This document shows positions 1-6,854 of a stretch of DNA of 10,647 bases, in pieces; position 1 is the stretch's first letter; every line of letters begins with the position of its first letter. The notes below the pieces were generated by a model that did no database searches, was not told the DNA's origin, and saw nothing but the letters and a program-made list of their open reading frames with translations. Both the position numbers and the translations under genes were made by a program. The DNA lies in NCBI GenBank assembly GCA_946481605.1, contig CAMLPA010000081.1, positions 1 to 10,647 on the forward strand, in the 5' to 3' direction. This stretch comes from an uncultured Flavihumibacter sp. (GTDB lineage: Bacteria; Bacteroidota; Bacteroidia; Chitinophagales; Chitinophagaceae).

Positions 1-754
1 CCTGAACGGAAACACCCAGTTTGGGACGATCGGCATTGGTCCAGGTGATGGTGCCCGGTCTGCCGGGTATGGTGGTGATGCGCCTTCTTTCATTTAACGC
101 ATCCGCACGTGACAGTTCCTGCATAATACGGCCTTCCAGTTCAATACCCGGAGCGGCATTGAAATACCTAATGGAAGATGTCTCTCTTTTACCCAACGTG
201 GCGCTGGTGCTGGCGGCCTTTCCGTCTCTTTTATATTTCACGGTGATCTTTTCTTCGGCCTTGAAATCACCAATCGCTTTTACGAGATCATCAGGTGACT
301 CAATTTTTTTATCGTTGATGCCGGTGATCACATCACCGGCTTTCAGGCCGGCTTTTTCAGCGCCTGAAGCTTTGGTAACTTCGGTAATTTTAGCGCCGTC
401 GCTTACTTTTTCGGTTACCACACCCAGTACGGCTTTGTTGCCCATGCCTGCCACTTTCACCATATCCAGTTGGTTGAAATTGAAGTTGAGCGGTTCGAAA
501 GCGTTTCTTTGTTTGATCACCATAACATTTTCTCCTTTGTATTCATCGGCTGGTTTACCGTTAATGGTTACCTTATCTCCATCGATCACCACGGTCACTT
601 TTTCTTTGGAATCTCCTTTCTTGCGGATCACAATGTCTTCCTGAATTTTTTTGCCTTCCACCACTACTTCATGCTGCTGCGCCAGCACTGGTACAGTTGT
701 CACCATCCCTGCCAGGAGCATTCCGGCAGACATGAGACGTATAACTTTCTCCAT
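1..754 (-). CDS. Secreted PDZ-domain protein, 3' end cut by window edge
   Basis: 251 residues are visible, reading leftward from an ATG at 754 and still open at base 1. Residues 1-25 form a signal peptide (basic MEKVIR, then a hydrophobic run ending VLA before QQH), so the protein should be periplasmic or surface-exposed. Residues about 28-82 are a charged beta-rich segment with IVIRKKGD and VTINGKP. A PDZ domain follows at about 108-178, with a carboxylate-binding-type loop (VLGVV) and the AGLKAGDVITGIND motif typical of HtrA/DegP-type PDZ domains. Near the left edge the frame reads RPKLGVSVQ, which looks like the first strand of a second PDZ domain. No trypsin-like or other protease domain precedes the PDZ, so a chaperone, scaffold or regulatory role is more likely than proteolysis, though the missing C-terminus could change this. 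Seen: signal peptide and PDZ motif. Inferred: a second PDZ domain. An exact -7 promoter box lies 36 bases upstream. Confidence 0.85.
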   Translation of the reverse strand, partial: MEKVIRLMSAGMLLAGMVTTVPVLAQQHEVVVEGKKIQEDIVIRKKGDSKEKVTVVIDGDKVTINGKPADEYKGENVMVIKQRNAFEPLNFNFNQLDMVKVAGMGNKAVLGVVTEKVSDGAKITEVTKASGAEKAGLKAGDVITGINDKKIESPDDLVKAIGDFKAEEKITVKYKRDGKAASTSATLGKRETSSIRYFNAAPGIELEGRIMQELSRADALNERRRITTIPGRPGTITWTNADRPKLGVSVQ

Positions 755-789
755 TGTTACATTTTTTAATTACGAAATGTTTAGTAGAT

Positions 790-797
790 CAAATGTA
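790..797 (-). promoter_or_regulatory. Bacteroidota -7 promoter box for the PDZ gene
   Basis: Read on the minus strand, this is TACATTTG, an exact match to the TAnnTTTG box used by the primary sigma factor of Bacteroidota. It would start transcription near 783 and give a leader of roughly 30 bases before the ATG at 754. No good TTG -33 element is visible at the usual distance, so the assignment rests on the -7 box and its position. The leader also contains ATGTAA (757-762), a start codon followed directly by a stop, just before the real start. Confidence 0.55.
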
Positions 798-832
798 GGG
801 AATAATTTGAAATACGAAATCTTTCGGAATTG

Positions 833-1387
833 TTAAATTGATGAGCGGTAAAGTGGGGATTGTGGTTGGTGGAAGGGGAAATCTTCTGCGAGGAGTTCGT
901 ATGATTTCACGAGGCTTCCGTCTACGGTATCGAATCCGATCTTTTTGAGACCGCATTTTTCGAGCACATTGAGGGAGGGAGTATTGCGTACATCGGCGCG
1001 TGCCACGATACGGTCGAGGTGCAGTTGTTCAAACGCTGTACGGATGCAGGCGAGGGCGGCTTCTGTGGCGTATCCTTTCCCCCATTCACTGCGGAGGAAG
1101 CGGTAGCCAAGGTCGGTTTCAGCCCTTTCTTTACGGTATTTAAGACCGCAGTAACCGATAAAGCGGTCATCCTCTTTGGCATGAACGGCCCATCTGCCGT
1201 AACCGTATTGTTCGTATTGGGGAATGATTACATCGCGGAGGATGCGGGTCGCTTGTTCAGGTTTTGTAATGGGGTCGTGGGTGAACATGGTCACTTCCGG
1301 ATCGCTGTTAAGGTCGAAAATAAGCGGCGCGTCGTTCATGGTGAACCTGCGGAACAGCAGGCGCTCAGAGTCCGGGAGAATGATCAT
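833..1387 (-). CDS. GNAT N-acetyltransferase, RimJ/RimL type
   Basis: 184 residues in the chosen model. It should transfer an acetyl group from acetyl-CoA to an amine, either a protein N-terminus or a small molecule; the substrate cannot be told from sequence. The protein opens with the RimJ/RimL-like segment ILPDSERLLFRRF (residues 3-15). The central strand DRFIGYCGLKY (74-84) precedes DLGYRFLRSEWGKGYATEA (92-110), whose S-E-W-G-K-G-Y-A is the acetyl-CoA pyrophosphate-binding loop. ARADVRNTPSLNVLEKCGLKKIGF (129-152) is the usual C-terminal half, with N135 and the S/N-x-L-E-K-x-G-F pattern. Start choice: the frame stays open upstream, with an ATG at 1465 (26 more residues) and a TTG at 1498. 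I chose 1387 because family members start just before the ERLLFRRF strand; GAGAA directly precedes this ATG. The 1465 start has GGAAA about 10 bases upstream and remains possible. The gene lies 79 bases from the PDZ start and is on the same strand as alaS. The 1388-1532 gap shows no other gene. Confidence 0.85.
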   Translation of the reverse strand: MIILPDSERLLFRRFTMNDAPLIFDLNSDPEVTMFTHDPITKPEQATRILRDVIIPQYEQYGYGRWAVHAKEDDRFIGYCGLKYRKERAETDLGYRFLRSEWGKGYATEAALACIRTAFEQLHLDRIVARADVRNTPSLNVLEKCGLKKIGFDTVDGSLVKSYELLAEDFPFHQPQSPLYRSSI

Positions 1388-1532
1388 TTCTCGATTTTTT
1401 TCAATTAGCAAGCCTTTGTCTCGGTCGTAGGGGTGTGCCGTTAACTGTCCGTCTATATATGCCATGCTGTTATTTCCGATTTGCCATTCCGTCTTCAAAC
1501 ATTATTCCAACGAACGTTTGCGGCAGTTCAAG

Positions 1533-4187
1533 TTACCACTTTTGATCCAGTATCCACGATTTAACTGCGGCAGAAATTTCGGGTACACGTGCTGTGTCCT
1601 GCCCTCCCGCCGTTGCCAGCGTCTTTTGACCGCCGCCGCCGCCTTTGATCAAAGGTGTGATTAATTCTTTTATAATTTTTGGAGCCTCTGTTCCTTTAGC
1701 TGCCAATCCGTCGGATACCAGCACTGCCACTTGTGGTTTCCCTTCCACAACTGCGGAAAGCACTGCCACACCGTTGGGCAGCGCGGGTTTCAGGTCCATG
1801 GCCAGTTTGCGCAATGCTTCCATGCCACTCACTTCCACGGTGGTGCCGATATATTCAATGTTACCCAGCATTTCCTTTTGCTGCACCAGTTCCTCTTTCA
1901 GGATGGTAAGCAGTTTCGCTTCCATTTTTTCGGCCTTCTTCTTCCAGTCTGAGTTGTCCTGGAGCAGTTGCTCGGCTGCGCGAATCAGGTCTTTGGGATG
2001 CTTGAAAGTTTCTTTTACCTTTTTCAGCGTCTCCTGCTGCTCCCTTAACTGTGCAGTGGCGGCTGCTCCGCAAAGCGCTTCGATTCTGCGCACACCGGCT
2101 GCTACTGCAGACTCCGATTGGATCATAAAATAACCGAGTTCTCCCGTAGCGCCCACGTGCGTTCCTCCGCAGAGCTCGATGGAATAAGTGGGATCCATGA
2201 TCACCACGCGCACCGTATCGCTGTATTTTTCACCGAACAGCGCCATCGCGCCCATGGCAATGGCTTCATCTTTCGGCATTTCTTTGATCACAACAGGTAT
2301 GTTCTCCCTGATTTTTTTGTTCACGAGGTCTTCCACACGTTGGATTTCCTCATCGCTCATTTTGGAGAAATGGGAGAAATCGAAACGAAGCTGGCCCGCG
2401 TTCACCAGACTGCCTTTCTGCGCCACATGCGTGCCCAGCACTTCGCGGAGCGCGACGTGCATCAGGTGCGTGGCGGAATGGTGCAGGGTAATGGCTTCTC
2501 GGCGGGCCTTGTCCACTATGGCCGTAACGGGTGCCTTAGGATCGGCGGGTACCTCATCGGCGAAAACGATCACCAGGTTGTTTTCCTTCTTCGTATCGGT
2601 TATGGTTATACGCTGTTCTCCTGAAACCAGTTCGCCGGTATCACCTACCTGTCCGCCGCTTTCAGCGTAGAAAGGGGAAGCCTCCAGTACGATCTGAAAA
2701 CCCTCTTTTCCTTTGGCCTTCACTTTACGGTACTTCACGATTTTCGTTCTGATCTCCAAGGTATCATAGCCCACAAATTCGGAGAAAGCGTCTTCATCCA
2801 GTATGGTCCAGTCTTCAGCATCTACGGCGGTCGCCGCACGGGAGCGGTTTTTCTGTTGCAGCATTTCTGCTTCAAAACCAGGTTCATCTACGGCGTATCC
2901 CTTTTCCGCAGCGATCAGTTTGGTAAGATCGAGCGGGAAGCCGTAGGTATCGTAAAGTTCGAAAGCCGAAGCGCCGTTCAGCGCCGCACCTTCTTTGGTA
3001 TTGGCGAACAGGTCATCCAATCTTTTCAGACCTTTATCCAACGTTCTTAAAAATGCCTCTTCTTCCTCCTTCACCACTTTGCTCACAAACTCAAGCTGGT
3101 TGTGAAGTTCAGGGAACACCGTTTCAAACTGCTTTGCCAGCACGGGCATCAGTTGAAACAACAACGGCGTTTTGAAATCGAGGTAGGAATAATAGTAGCG
3201 TACCGCTCTTCTCAATATCCTTCTGATCACATAACCCGCGCCGGTATTGGAAGGAAGTTGTCCATCGGCGATGGTGAAAGCGATGGCGCGGATATGATCG
3301 GCCAGCACACGGAAGGCGATGGCTTCTTTGGTATCGCTGAAATCGTATTTTTTACCGGTTATCTTTTCAATTTCGGCAATGGTGCCGGTGAACACATCGG
3401 TATCGTAGTTGCTTTGTTTGCCCTGGAGCACGCGTACCAGTCGTTCAAAGCCCATTCCCGTATCCACGTGTTTTGCGGGCAGGGGTTGCAGGGAACCATC
3501 TTTCAGGCGGTTGAACTGCATGAATACATTGTTCCAGATTTCGATTACCTGGGGATGGTCGGCGTTTACGAGCTTACTTCCGTCTTCAGCGGAACGTTCC
3601 TCATCGCTGCGGCAATCTACATGAATCTCAGAGCAGGGGCCGCAAGGACCCGTATCGCCCATTTCCCAAAAGTTATCCTTCTTATTTCCCTTCAGAATCC
3701 TTTCCTCGGCGATCCAACGTTTCCATTCGGAAAATGCCTCTTCATCAAAAGGCAGGTTCTCCTTTTCATCCCCTTCAAAAACGGTAACATACAGGCGATC
3801 CTTCGGAATTTTGTATACTTCGGTGAGCAGTTCCCAGCTCCAGGCAATGGCTTCTTTTTTGAAATATCCGGCCGAAGGATTGTTTGGATCACCAAAACTC
3901 CAGTTGCCGAGCATTTCGAACATGGTATGGTGGTAGGTATCCACGCCCACTTCTTCCAGGTCGTTGTGTTTTCCGCTCACCCGCAAACATTTTTGCGTAT
4001 CAGCCACCCGGGGGGAAGGCGCGGTGCGATTGCCCAGGAAATAATCCTTGAACTGGTTCATGCCCGCGTTGGTGAACAACAGGGTGGGGTCATTTTTTAT
4101 AACGATGGGTGCCGATGGCACGATGGTATGCGCTTTAGATTGAAAGAAATCCAGAAATTGCTGCCTGATCGCTGCGCTCGTAGTCAT
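1533..4187 (-). CDS. alaS: Alanine--tRNA ligase
   Basis: 884 residues, full length for a bacterial alanyl-tRNA synthetase (E. coli about 876). It charges tRNA-Ala with alanine in the cytoplasm and hydrolyses mischarged Ser- and Gly-tRNA-Ala. The N-terminal class II aminoacylation domain spans about 1-240, with LLFTNAGMNQFKDYFLG (37-52), SGKHNDLEEVG (71-81), HHTMFEMLGNWSFG (86-99) and GDTGPCGPCSEIHVD (177-191). A tRNA-recognition region with GAGYVIRRILRRAVRY (316-331) follows. The editing domain has its zinc ligands in place: HSATH (H570, H574) and CGGTH (C673, H677). A coiled linker at about 715-775 leads to the C-Ala/DHHA1 domain, ending with LIKGGGGGQKTLATAGGQD (846-864). No frameshift or missing key residue is seen. 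The gene is divergent from the M23 peptidase; an exact -7 box sits 75 bases upstream. The ATG at 4187 fits the family N-terminus (ten residues before FLDFF). Confidence 0.99.
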   Translation of the reverse strand: MTTSAAIRQQFLDFFQSKAHTIVPSAPIVIKNDPTLLFTNAGMNQFKDYFLGNRTAPSPRVADTQKCLRVSGKHNDLEEVGVDTYHHTMFEMLGNWSFGDPNNPSAGYFKKEAIAWSWELLTEVYKIPKDRLYVTVFEGDEKENLPFDEEAFSEWKRWIAEERILKGNKKDNFWEMGDTGPCGPCSEIHVDCRSDEERSAEDGSKLVNADHPQVIEIWNNVFMQFNRLKDGSLQPLPAKHVDTGMGFERLVRVLQGKQSNYDTDVFTGTIAEIEKITGKKYDFSDTKEAIAFRVLADHIRAIAFTIADGQLPSNTGAGYVIRRILRRAVRYYYSYLDFKTPLLFQLMPVLAKQFETVFPELHNQLEFVSKVVKEEEEAFLRTLDKGLKRLDDLFANTKEGAALNGASAFELYDTYGFPLDLTKLIAAEKGYAVDEPGFEAEMLQQKNRSRAATAVDAEDWTILDEDAFSEFVGYDTLEIRTKIVKYRKVKAKGKEGFQIVLEASPFYAESGGQVGDTGELVSGEQRITITDTKKENNLVIVFADEVPADPKAPVTAIVDKARREAITLHHSATHLMHVALREVLGTHVAQKGSLVNAGQLRFDFSHFSKMSDEEIQRVEDLVNKKIRENIPVVIKEMPKDEAIAMGAMALFGEKYSDTVRVVIMDPTYSIELCGGTHVGATGELGYFMIQSESAVAAGVRRIEALCGAAATAQLREQQETLKKVKETFKHPKDLIRAAEQLLQDNSDWKKKAEKMEAKLLTILKEELVQQKEMLGNIEYIGTTVEVSGMEALRKLAMDLKPALPNGVAVLSAVVEGKPQVAVLVSDGLAAKGTEAPKIIKELITPLIKGGGGGQKTLATAGGQDTARVPEISAAVKSWILDQKW

Positions 4188-4192
4188 AAACT

Positions 4193-4243
4193 TTGTAAAT
4201 AAATGCGTTGTAAATTCCCGGCTATGCCAATATATTTGTAAAC
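4193..4243. repeat. Three TTGTAAA copies in the alaS/peptidase control region
   Basis: On the plus strand the heptamer TTGTAAA occurs at 4193-4199, 4208-4214 and 4236-4242, all in the same orientation. The second copy overlaps the proposed -33 TTG, and the third overlaps the TTTG end of the -7 box of the peptidase promoter. All three fall within the expected alaS leader. The arrangement resembles operator half-sites, but the region is AT-rich, so chance is a real alternative and no binding protein can be named. Confidence 0.35.
4208..4238 (+). promoter_or_regulatory. Promoter for the M23 peptidase gene (-33 and -7 boxes)
   Basis: TTG at 4208-4210 and TATATTTG at 4231-4238 are separated by 20 bases. 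This matches the Bacteroidota pattern of a TTG(-33) element about 19-21 bases before TAnnTTTG(-7). Transcription would begin near 4245 and give a leader of about 80 bases before the ATG at 4326. It is the best two-element promoter in the window. Confidence 0.6.
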
Positions 4244-4261
4244 TTCGGCCCGGAAGTGGTG

Positions 4262-4269
4262 CAAAGGTA
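4262..4269 (-). promoter_or_regulatory. Bacteroidota -7 promoter box for alaS
   Basis: Read on the minus strand, this is TACCTTTG, an exact TAnnTTTG match. Transcription would start near 4255 and give a leader of roughly 68 bases before the alaS ATG at 4187. No convincing TTG lies 19-21 bases further upstream. The box faces the peptidase promoter at 4208-4238, so the two start points point toward each other and the transcripts would overlap by about ten bases at their 5' ends. Confidence 0.55.
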
Positions 4270-4325
4270 TAGTTTTAAGGCGTAGAATTTGCTGTAAGGA
4301 GCAGAACCGGAACGAAAGGCCCCGC

Positions 4326-5297
4326 ATGAAAAAAGTAAAATATTATTACAACACCCATACCCTCCGCTACGAAAAGCTGGAAGTGCCGCTTCGTGTAAAG
4401 TTGTTGCGGGTGCTGGGATTCCTTGCGGCCGCCATTGTTACCGCTTTTATTATCGTAGCCATCGCTTTCCAGTACCTGGATTCTCCCAAAGAAAAAATGC
4501 TTCGTGCCGAGAACGAGGCCATGAAAGATGATTATGAACTCCTCGACAAGCAGGTCAGGGAGCTGAACACACGGCTCCGCGAACTGGAAACCCGCGACAA
4601 CGAGGTGTACCGTTCCATCTTCGAAGCCAATCCCATCCCCGACAGTGCCCGCGCCAAACAACTGGAGCAGAAAAAAGAAGAACAACTGGTGGCCAGTCTG
4701 AACGATATACAACTCGCCCGCTCTATCGCTTCTTCCATCAAAAACCTCACGGCACGGATGGATGCGCAGAAAAAATCTTACGGCGATATTGAGGGCTTCA
4801 TCAAAAACAAAGAGGACCTGCTGGCCAGCACGCCGGCCATTCAACCCGTGAGCAATGCCGATCTCAAACGCCTCGCCTCCGGCTTCGGCTACCGGATCGA
4901 CCCCATTTATAAAATGACCAAGTTCCACGCCGGACTTGACTTCAGCGCTCCCCAGGGCACGCCTGTTTACGCCAGTGCCAACGGTACCATCAGTGTGGCC
5001 GGTAACCTCGGAAACGGGTACGGCAACCATGTGGTGATACGTCATGGTTACGGATATGAAACCTTATATGGTCACCTGTACAAAATCAAAGCGCGGAACG
5101 GCCAGAAAGTAAAACGTGGGGAAATTATCGGTTATGTGGGCAGCACAGGGAAATCTACCGGCCCCCACCTGCATTACGAAGTGCACCGGAACGGCGTTAA
5201 AGTGGATCCCATCTATTATTTCTACAACGACCTTTCTCCAGAACAATTCGACCGCATGCTGAAAATGGCCGCTGCCGGTAACCAGAGTTTCGATTAG
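4326..5297 (+). CDS. Membrane-anchored M23 (LytM-type) metallopeptidase
   Basis: 323 residues. Members of this family cut peptide cross-links in peptidoglycan, or act as non-cutting activators of amidases when residues are missing. A short cytoplasmic basic N-terminus is followed by one membrane segment (about 27-50, rich in A, I, V and F). A charged heptad-like coiled coil follows (about 52-95, and again about 108-150), then the M23 domain (about 180-297). The zinc and catalytic set is complete: H201 and D205 in HAGLD, H250 in YGHL, and H281 and H283 in GPHLHYE. The enzyme should therefore be active in the periplasm. The layout of one membrane helix, a coiled coil and LytM resembles the cell-division and elongation peptidases of the MepM/DipM type. 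AAAGG at 4315-4319, six bases before the ATG, is a plausible ribosome-binding site. Its own promoter lies at 4208-4238. The MerR gene follows 78 bases downstream on the same strand, and from memory this neighbourhood is conserved in Bacteroidota. Confidence 0.95.
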   Translation: MKKVKYYYNTHTLRYEKLEVPLRVKLLRVLGFLAAAIVTAFIIVAIAFQYLDSPKEKMLRAENEAMKDDYELLDKQVRELNTRLRELETRDNEVYRSIFEANPIPDSARAKQLEQKKEEQLVASLNDIQLARSIASSIKNLTARMDAQKKSYGDIEGFIKNKEDLLASTPAIQPVSNADLKRLASGFGYRIDPIYKMTKFHAGLDFSAPQGTPVYASANGTISVAGNLGNGYGNHVVIRHGYGYETLYGHLYKIKARNGQKVKRGEIIGYVGSTGKSTGPHLHYEVHRNGVKVDPIYYFYNDLSPEQFDRMLKMAAAGNQSFD

Positions 5298-5363
5298 TGC
5301 AGAATGTTGAATAATTGGAGAAAACTCGCGCCGCAATCCGCACCGCTCATCTAACATTTATAC

Positions 5364-5371
5364 TATTTTTG
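5364..5371 (+). promoter_or_regulatory. Possible -7 box just before the MerR-type gene
   Basis: TATTTTTG is an exact TAnnTTTG match but ends only four bases before the ATG at 5376, and no TTG lies about 20 bases upstream. If real, transcription would begin almost on or just after that ATG. That implies a leaderless message or a downstream start codon. The alternative is read-through from the peptidase promoter, with this match due to chance. Confidence 0.3.
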
Positions 5372-5375
5372 GCGC

Positions 5376-6716
5376 ATGGGGTTTGTTCAGATAAGTTTGG
5401 ATTTCGGATTTTCTCCCGCACAGCCTGAAACCACCGCTGCGCCGGAAGAAAAAAAATCGTCCGCCAACGGAAACGGCGCAATGCACTCCTCGCAGCCGGA
5501 ATCCGCAAAAGGCAATACCAATAATAGTTTCAGAAGATTAACACCGCCACCGCCGGATAAAATACTGGCGGAAGAAGTATTGGCATTAGCCGATACGCCA
5601 TCTGCCGCACCTGATGTTACCGAAACTCCCGCGTCAATAGCTGAAGAAGTTGTTCCTTCCGCTGTACCTCAGGCTGCAGTAATGCAAGAACCTGTTGTGG
5701 AAGAAACGCCGGCTTCCGAAGAAGTAGCCGAAGAACCTGTTTTTGAGGAGTCGGCAGCCGAAGCGGCTTCAGCAGAAAATAATGCGGTTCCTGAAATGGT
5801 AGCGGAAGAAGAAATTGTGGCGGAGGAAGAAGCTCCGGAAACTACTGCGCTTATTGAAGCAGAACAACATCTTTCGGAAGAAGAACCTGCATTTGTTACA
5901 ACAGAAAATACTATGTCGGCAGAGGAATCAACCGATGTAGTTGCTGAAGCAGCCACAACCATACTAACCGAACAACCGGAAGATGTTCCCGCTCCTGCAG
6001 CAGTGGAAACAGAAGACCATATTTCAGTGGCGGAAGAAAACCCTGAAACGCCCAAAGCCACTGAAGAAGGTATCGTGTTTTTCGATGAAGAATCTGAAGA
6101 TGATGGCCCTATAGAATTTGAACTTGAACCCGATGCGCCGGAAGAAGAATCGGGTATTGAAAAGCAGGTGTCGATCGCTTATTTCCAGAAAGCTGATACC
6201 AGCGACGATGAAGAGGTATTTGAAATTCCGATGTTCTCCAAACCTTCCACCGGTACGGATGCAAAACCAGTGGTGATCGTCCGGGTGAAAGAAAAGAAAG
6301 AAGCCGCCGCGGAAAACAAAAGCAAAAGGGGCCGCAAATCAATCCGCGAAATGATGGCGGAAGCCGAAATGGTAGAAATTCCGGAAGATGAGCAACTGTT
6401 CAAAAAACAATATTACGGGATCGGAGAAGTGGCCAAGATGTTCAACGTGAACACCTCGCTCATCCGTTTCTGGGAAACTGAATTTGACATCATCCGCCCG
6501 AAAAAGAACCGCAAAGGCGACCGGCTTTTCCGTCCCATTGACGTGAAGAACCTCCACATGATCCATAATCTTCTCCGGCTCAAGAAATTTACCATTGAAG
6601 GCGCGAAGGACTTCTTAAAGAACAACCGGAAAAAGGCGGAGAAAAATTTCGAGATAGAACAATCCCTGAAAAGAATACGCGGGTTTTTATTGCAGATGAA
6701 AGCCGATTTGGGTTAG
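5376..6716 (+). CDS. MerR-family regulator with long acidic N-terminal extension
   Basis: 446 residues. The C-terminal part (about 342-446) is a MerR-type winged-helix DNA-binding unit: YYGIGEVAKMFNVNTSLIRFWE (346-367) is the helix-turn-helix, and RPKKNRKGDRLFRPIDVKNL (374-393) is the wing and second helix pair. A helical tail follows (to about 440) with no separate ligand-binding domain. These small Bacteroidota MerR proteins are normally about 110-130 residues; their DNA targets are not established. Here about 295 residues precede it. By hand count, residues 61-280 hold 67 Asp/Glu against 4 Lys/Arg and are rich in Ala, Pro, Val and Thr, so they are surely disordered. A basic stretch, KSKRGRKSIR (315-324), joins this to the DNA-binding part. 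There is no signal peptide or membrane helix, so the protein is cytoplasmic. The ATG at 5376 gives the longest continuous frame; ATGs at 5481 and 6351-6354 could give shorter forms, the last a normal-sized MerR. The gene follows the M23 peptidase by 78 bases. The DNA-binding domain is certain; the extension's role is unknown. Confidence 0.9.
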   Translation: MGFVQISLDFGFSPAQPETTAAPEEKKSSANGNGAMHSSQPESAKGNTNNSFRRLTPPPPDKILAEEVLALADTPSAAPDVTETPASIAEEVVPSAVPQAAVMQEPVVEETPASEEVAEEPVFEESAAEAASAENNAVPEMVAEEEIVAEEEAPETTALIEAEQHLSEEEPAFVTTENTMSAEESTDVVAEAATTILTEQPEDVPAPAAVETEDHISVAEENPETPKATEEGIVFFDEESEDDGPIEFELEPDAPEEESGIEKQVSIAYFQKADTSDDEEVFEIPMFSKPSTGTDAKPVVIVRVKEKKEAAAENKSKRGRKSIREMMAEAEMVEIPEDEQLFKKQYYGIGEVAKMFNVNTSLIRFWETEFDIIRPKKNRKGDRLFRPIDVKNLHMIHNLLRLKKFTIEGAKDFLKNNRKKAEKNFEIEQSLKRIRGFLLQMKADLG

Positions 6717-6803
6717 TTAAGGATTTACATCTTTAAAACCGTAATCAGAAAATCACCTGGAAATGAACGTTTAAAACACGGTGGGCATCCGGTGAAAACA
6801 ACG

Positions 6804-6822
6804 TCGGTGGCACCGATTTTTT
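6804..6822 (+). terminator. Possible intrinsic terminator after the MerR gene
   Basis: TCGGT, a three-base loop GGC and ACCGA form a five-pair stem (6804-6816), with a possible extra G-T pair, followed directly by six T (6817-6822). It lies 88 bases after the MerR stop codon and 33 bases before the thioredoxin ATG. The stem is short, so termination may be weak. Confidence 0.35.
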
Positions 6823-6854
6823 CGCCGCACCGCGGCAACTCCAATAAACTTATC

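Noticed and set aside
320..340. Perfect 9-bp inverted repeat with a 3-base loop (GCCGGTGAT / ATCACCGGC)
   Set aside because: It falls inside the PDZ codons for AGDVITG, whose amino acids alone produce the symmetry. It has no T-run and a mid-gene position, so a terminator or operator is unlikely.
21..644. Plus-strand open frame of 207 codons opposite the PDZ gene
   Set aside because: The minus strand has a signal peptide and a PDZ motif. The plus frame is a Ser/Leu/Pro-rich shadow.
1499..1507. TAATGTTTG near-match to a -7 promoter box before the GNAT gene (minus strand)
   Set aside because: It has one base too many between TA and TTTG, and no TTG at the right distance, so it is not strong enough to list as a promoter.
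1500..1532. AACG-TT-CGTT inverted repeat after the alaS stop codon
   Set aside because: A four-pair stem with a two-base loop and no T-run is too weak to call a terminator.
3102..4202. Plus-strand open frame of 366 codons opposite alaS
   Set aside because: It lies wholly antisense to a certain alaS gene, encodes no recognisable domain, and has the odd composition expected of a reverse-strand shadow.
4275..5045. Minus-strand open frame of 256 codons opposite the M23 peptidase
   Set aside because: It is antisense to a gene with complete catalytic motifs. Its protein is low-complexity (runs of Phe, Gly and Val) with no family resemblance.
5700..5960. GAAGAA-rich tract as a possible DNA repeat array
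   Set aside because: The repeats are irregular at DNA level and follow from Glu-rich coding in one continuous frame. There is no CRISPR-like spacing.
5669..6061. Ser/Ala/Val-rich minus-strand open frame opposite the acidic MerR extension
   Set aside because: It is the reverse complement of GAA/GCA-rich codons, which naturally gives TTC/TGC-type open sequence. No start signal or domain is seen.
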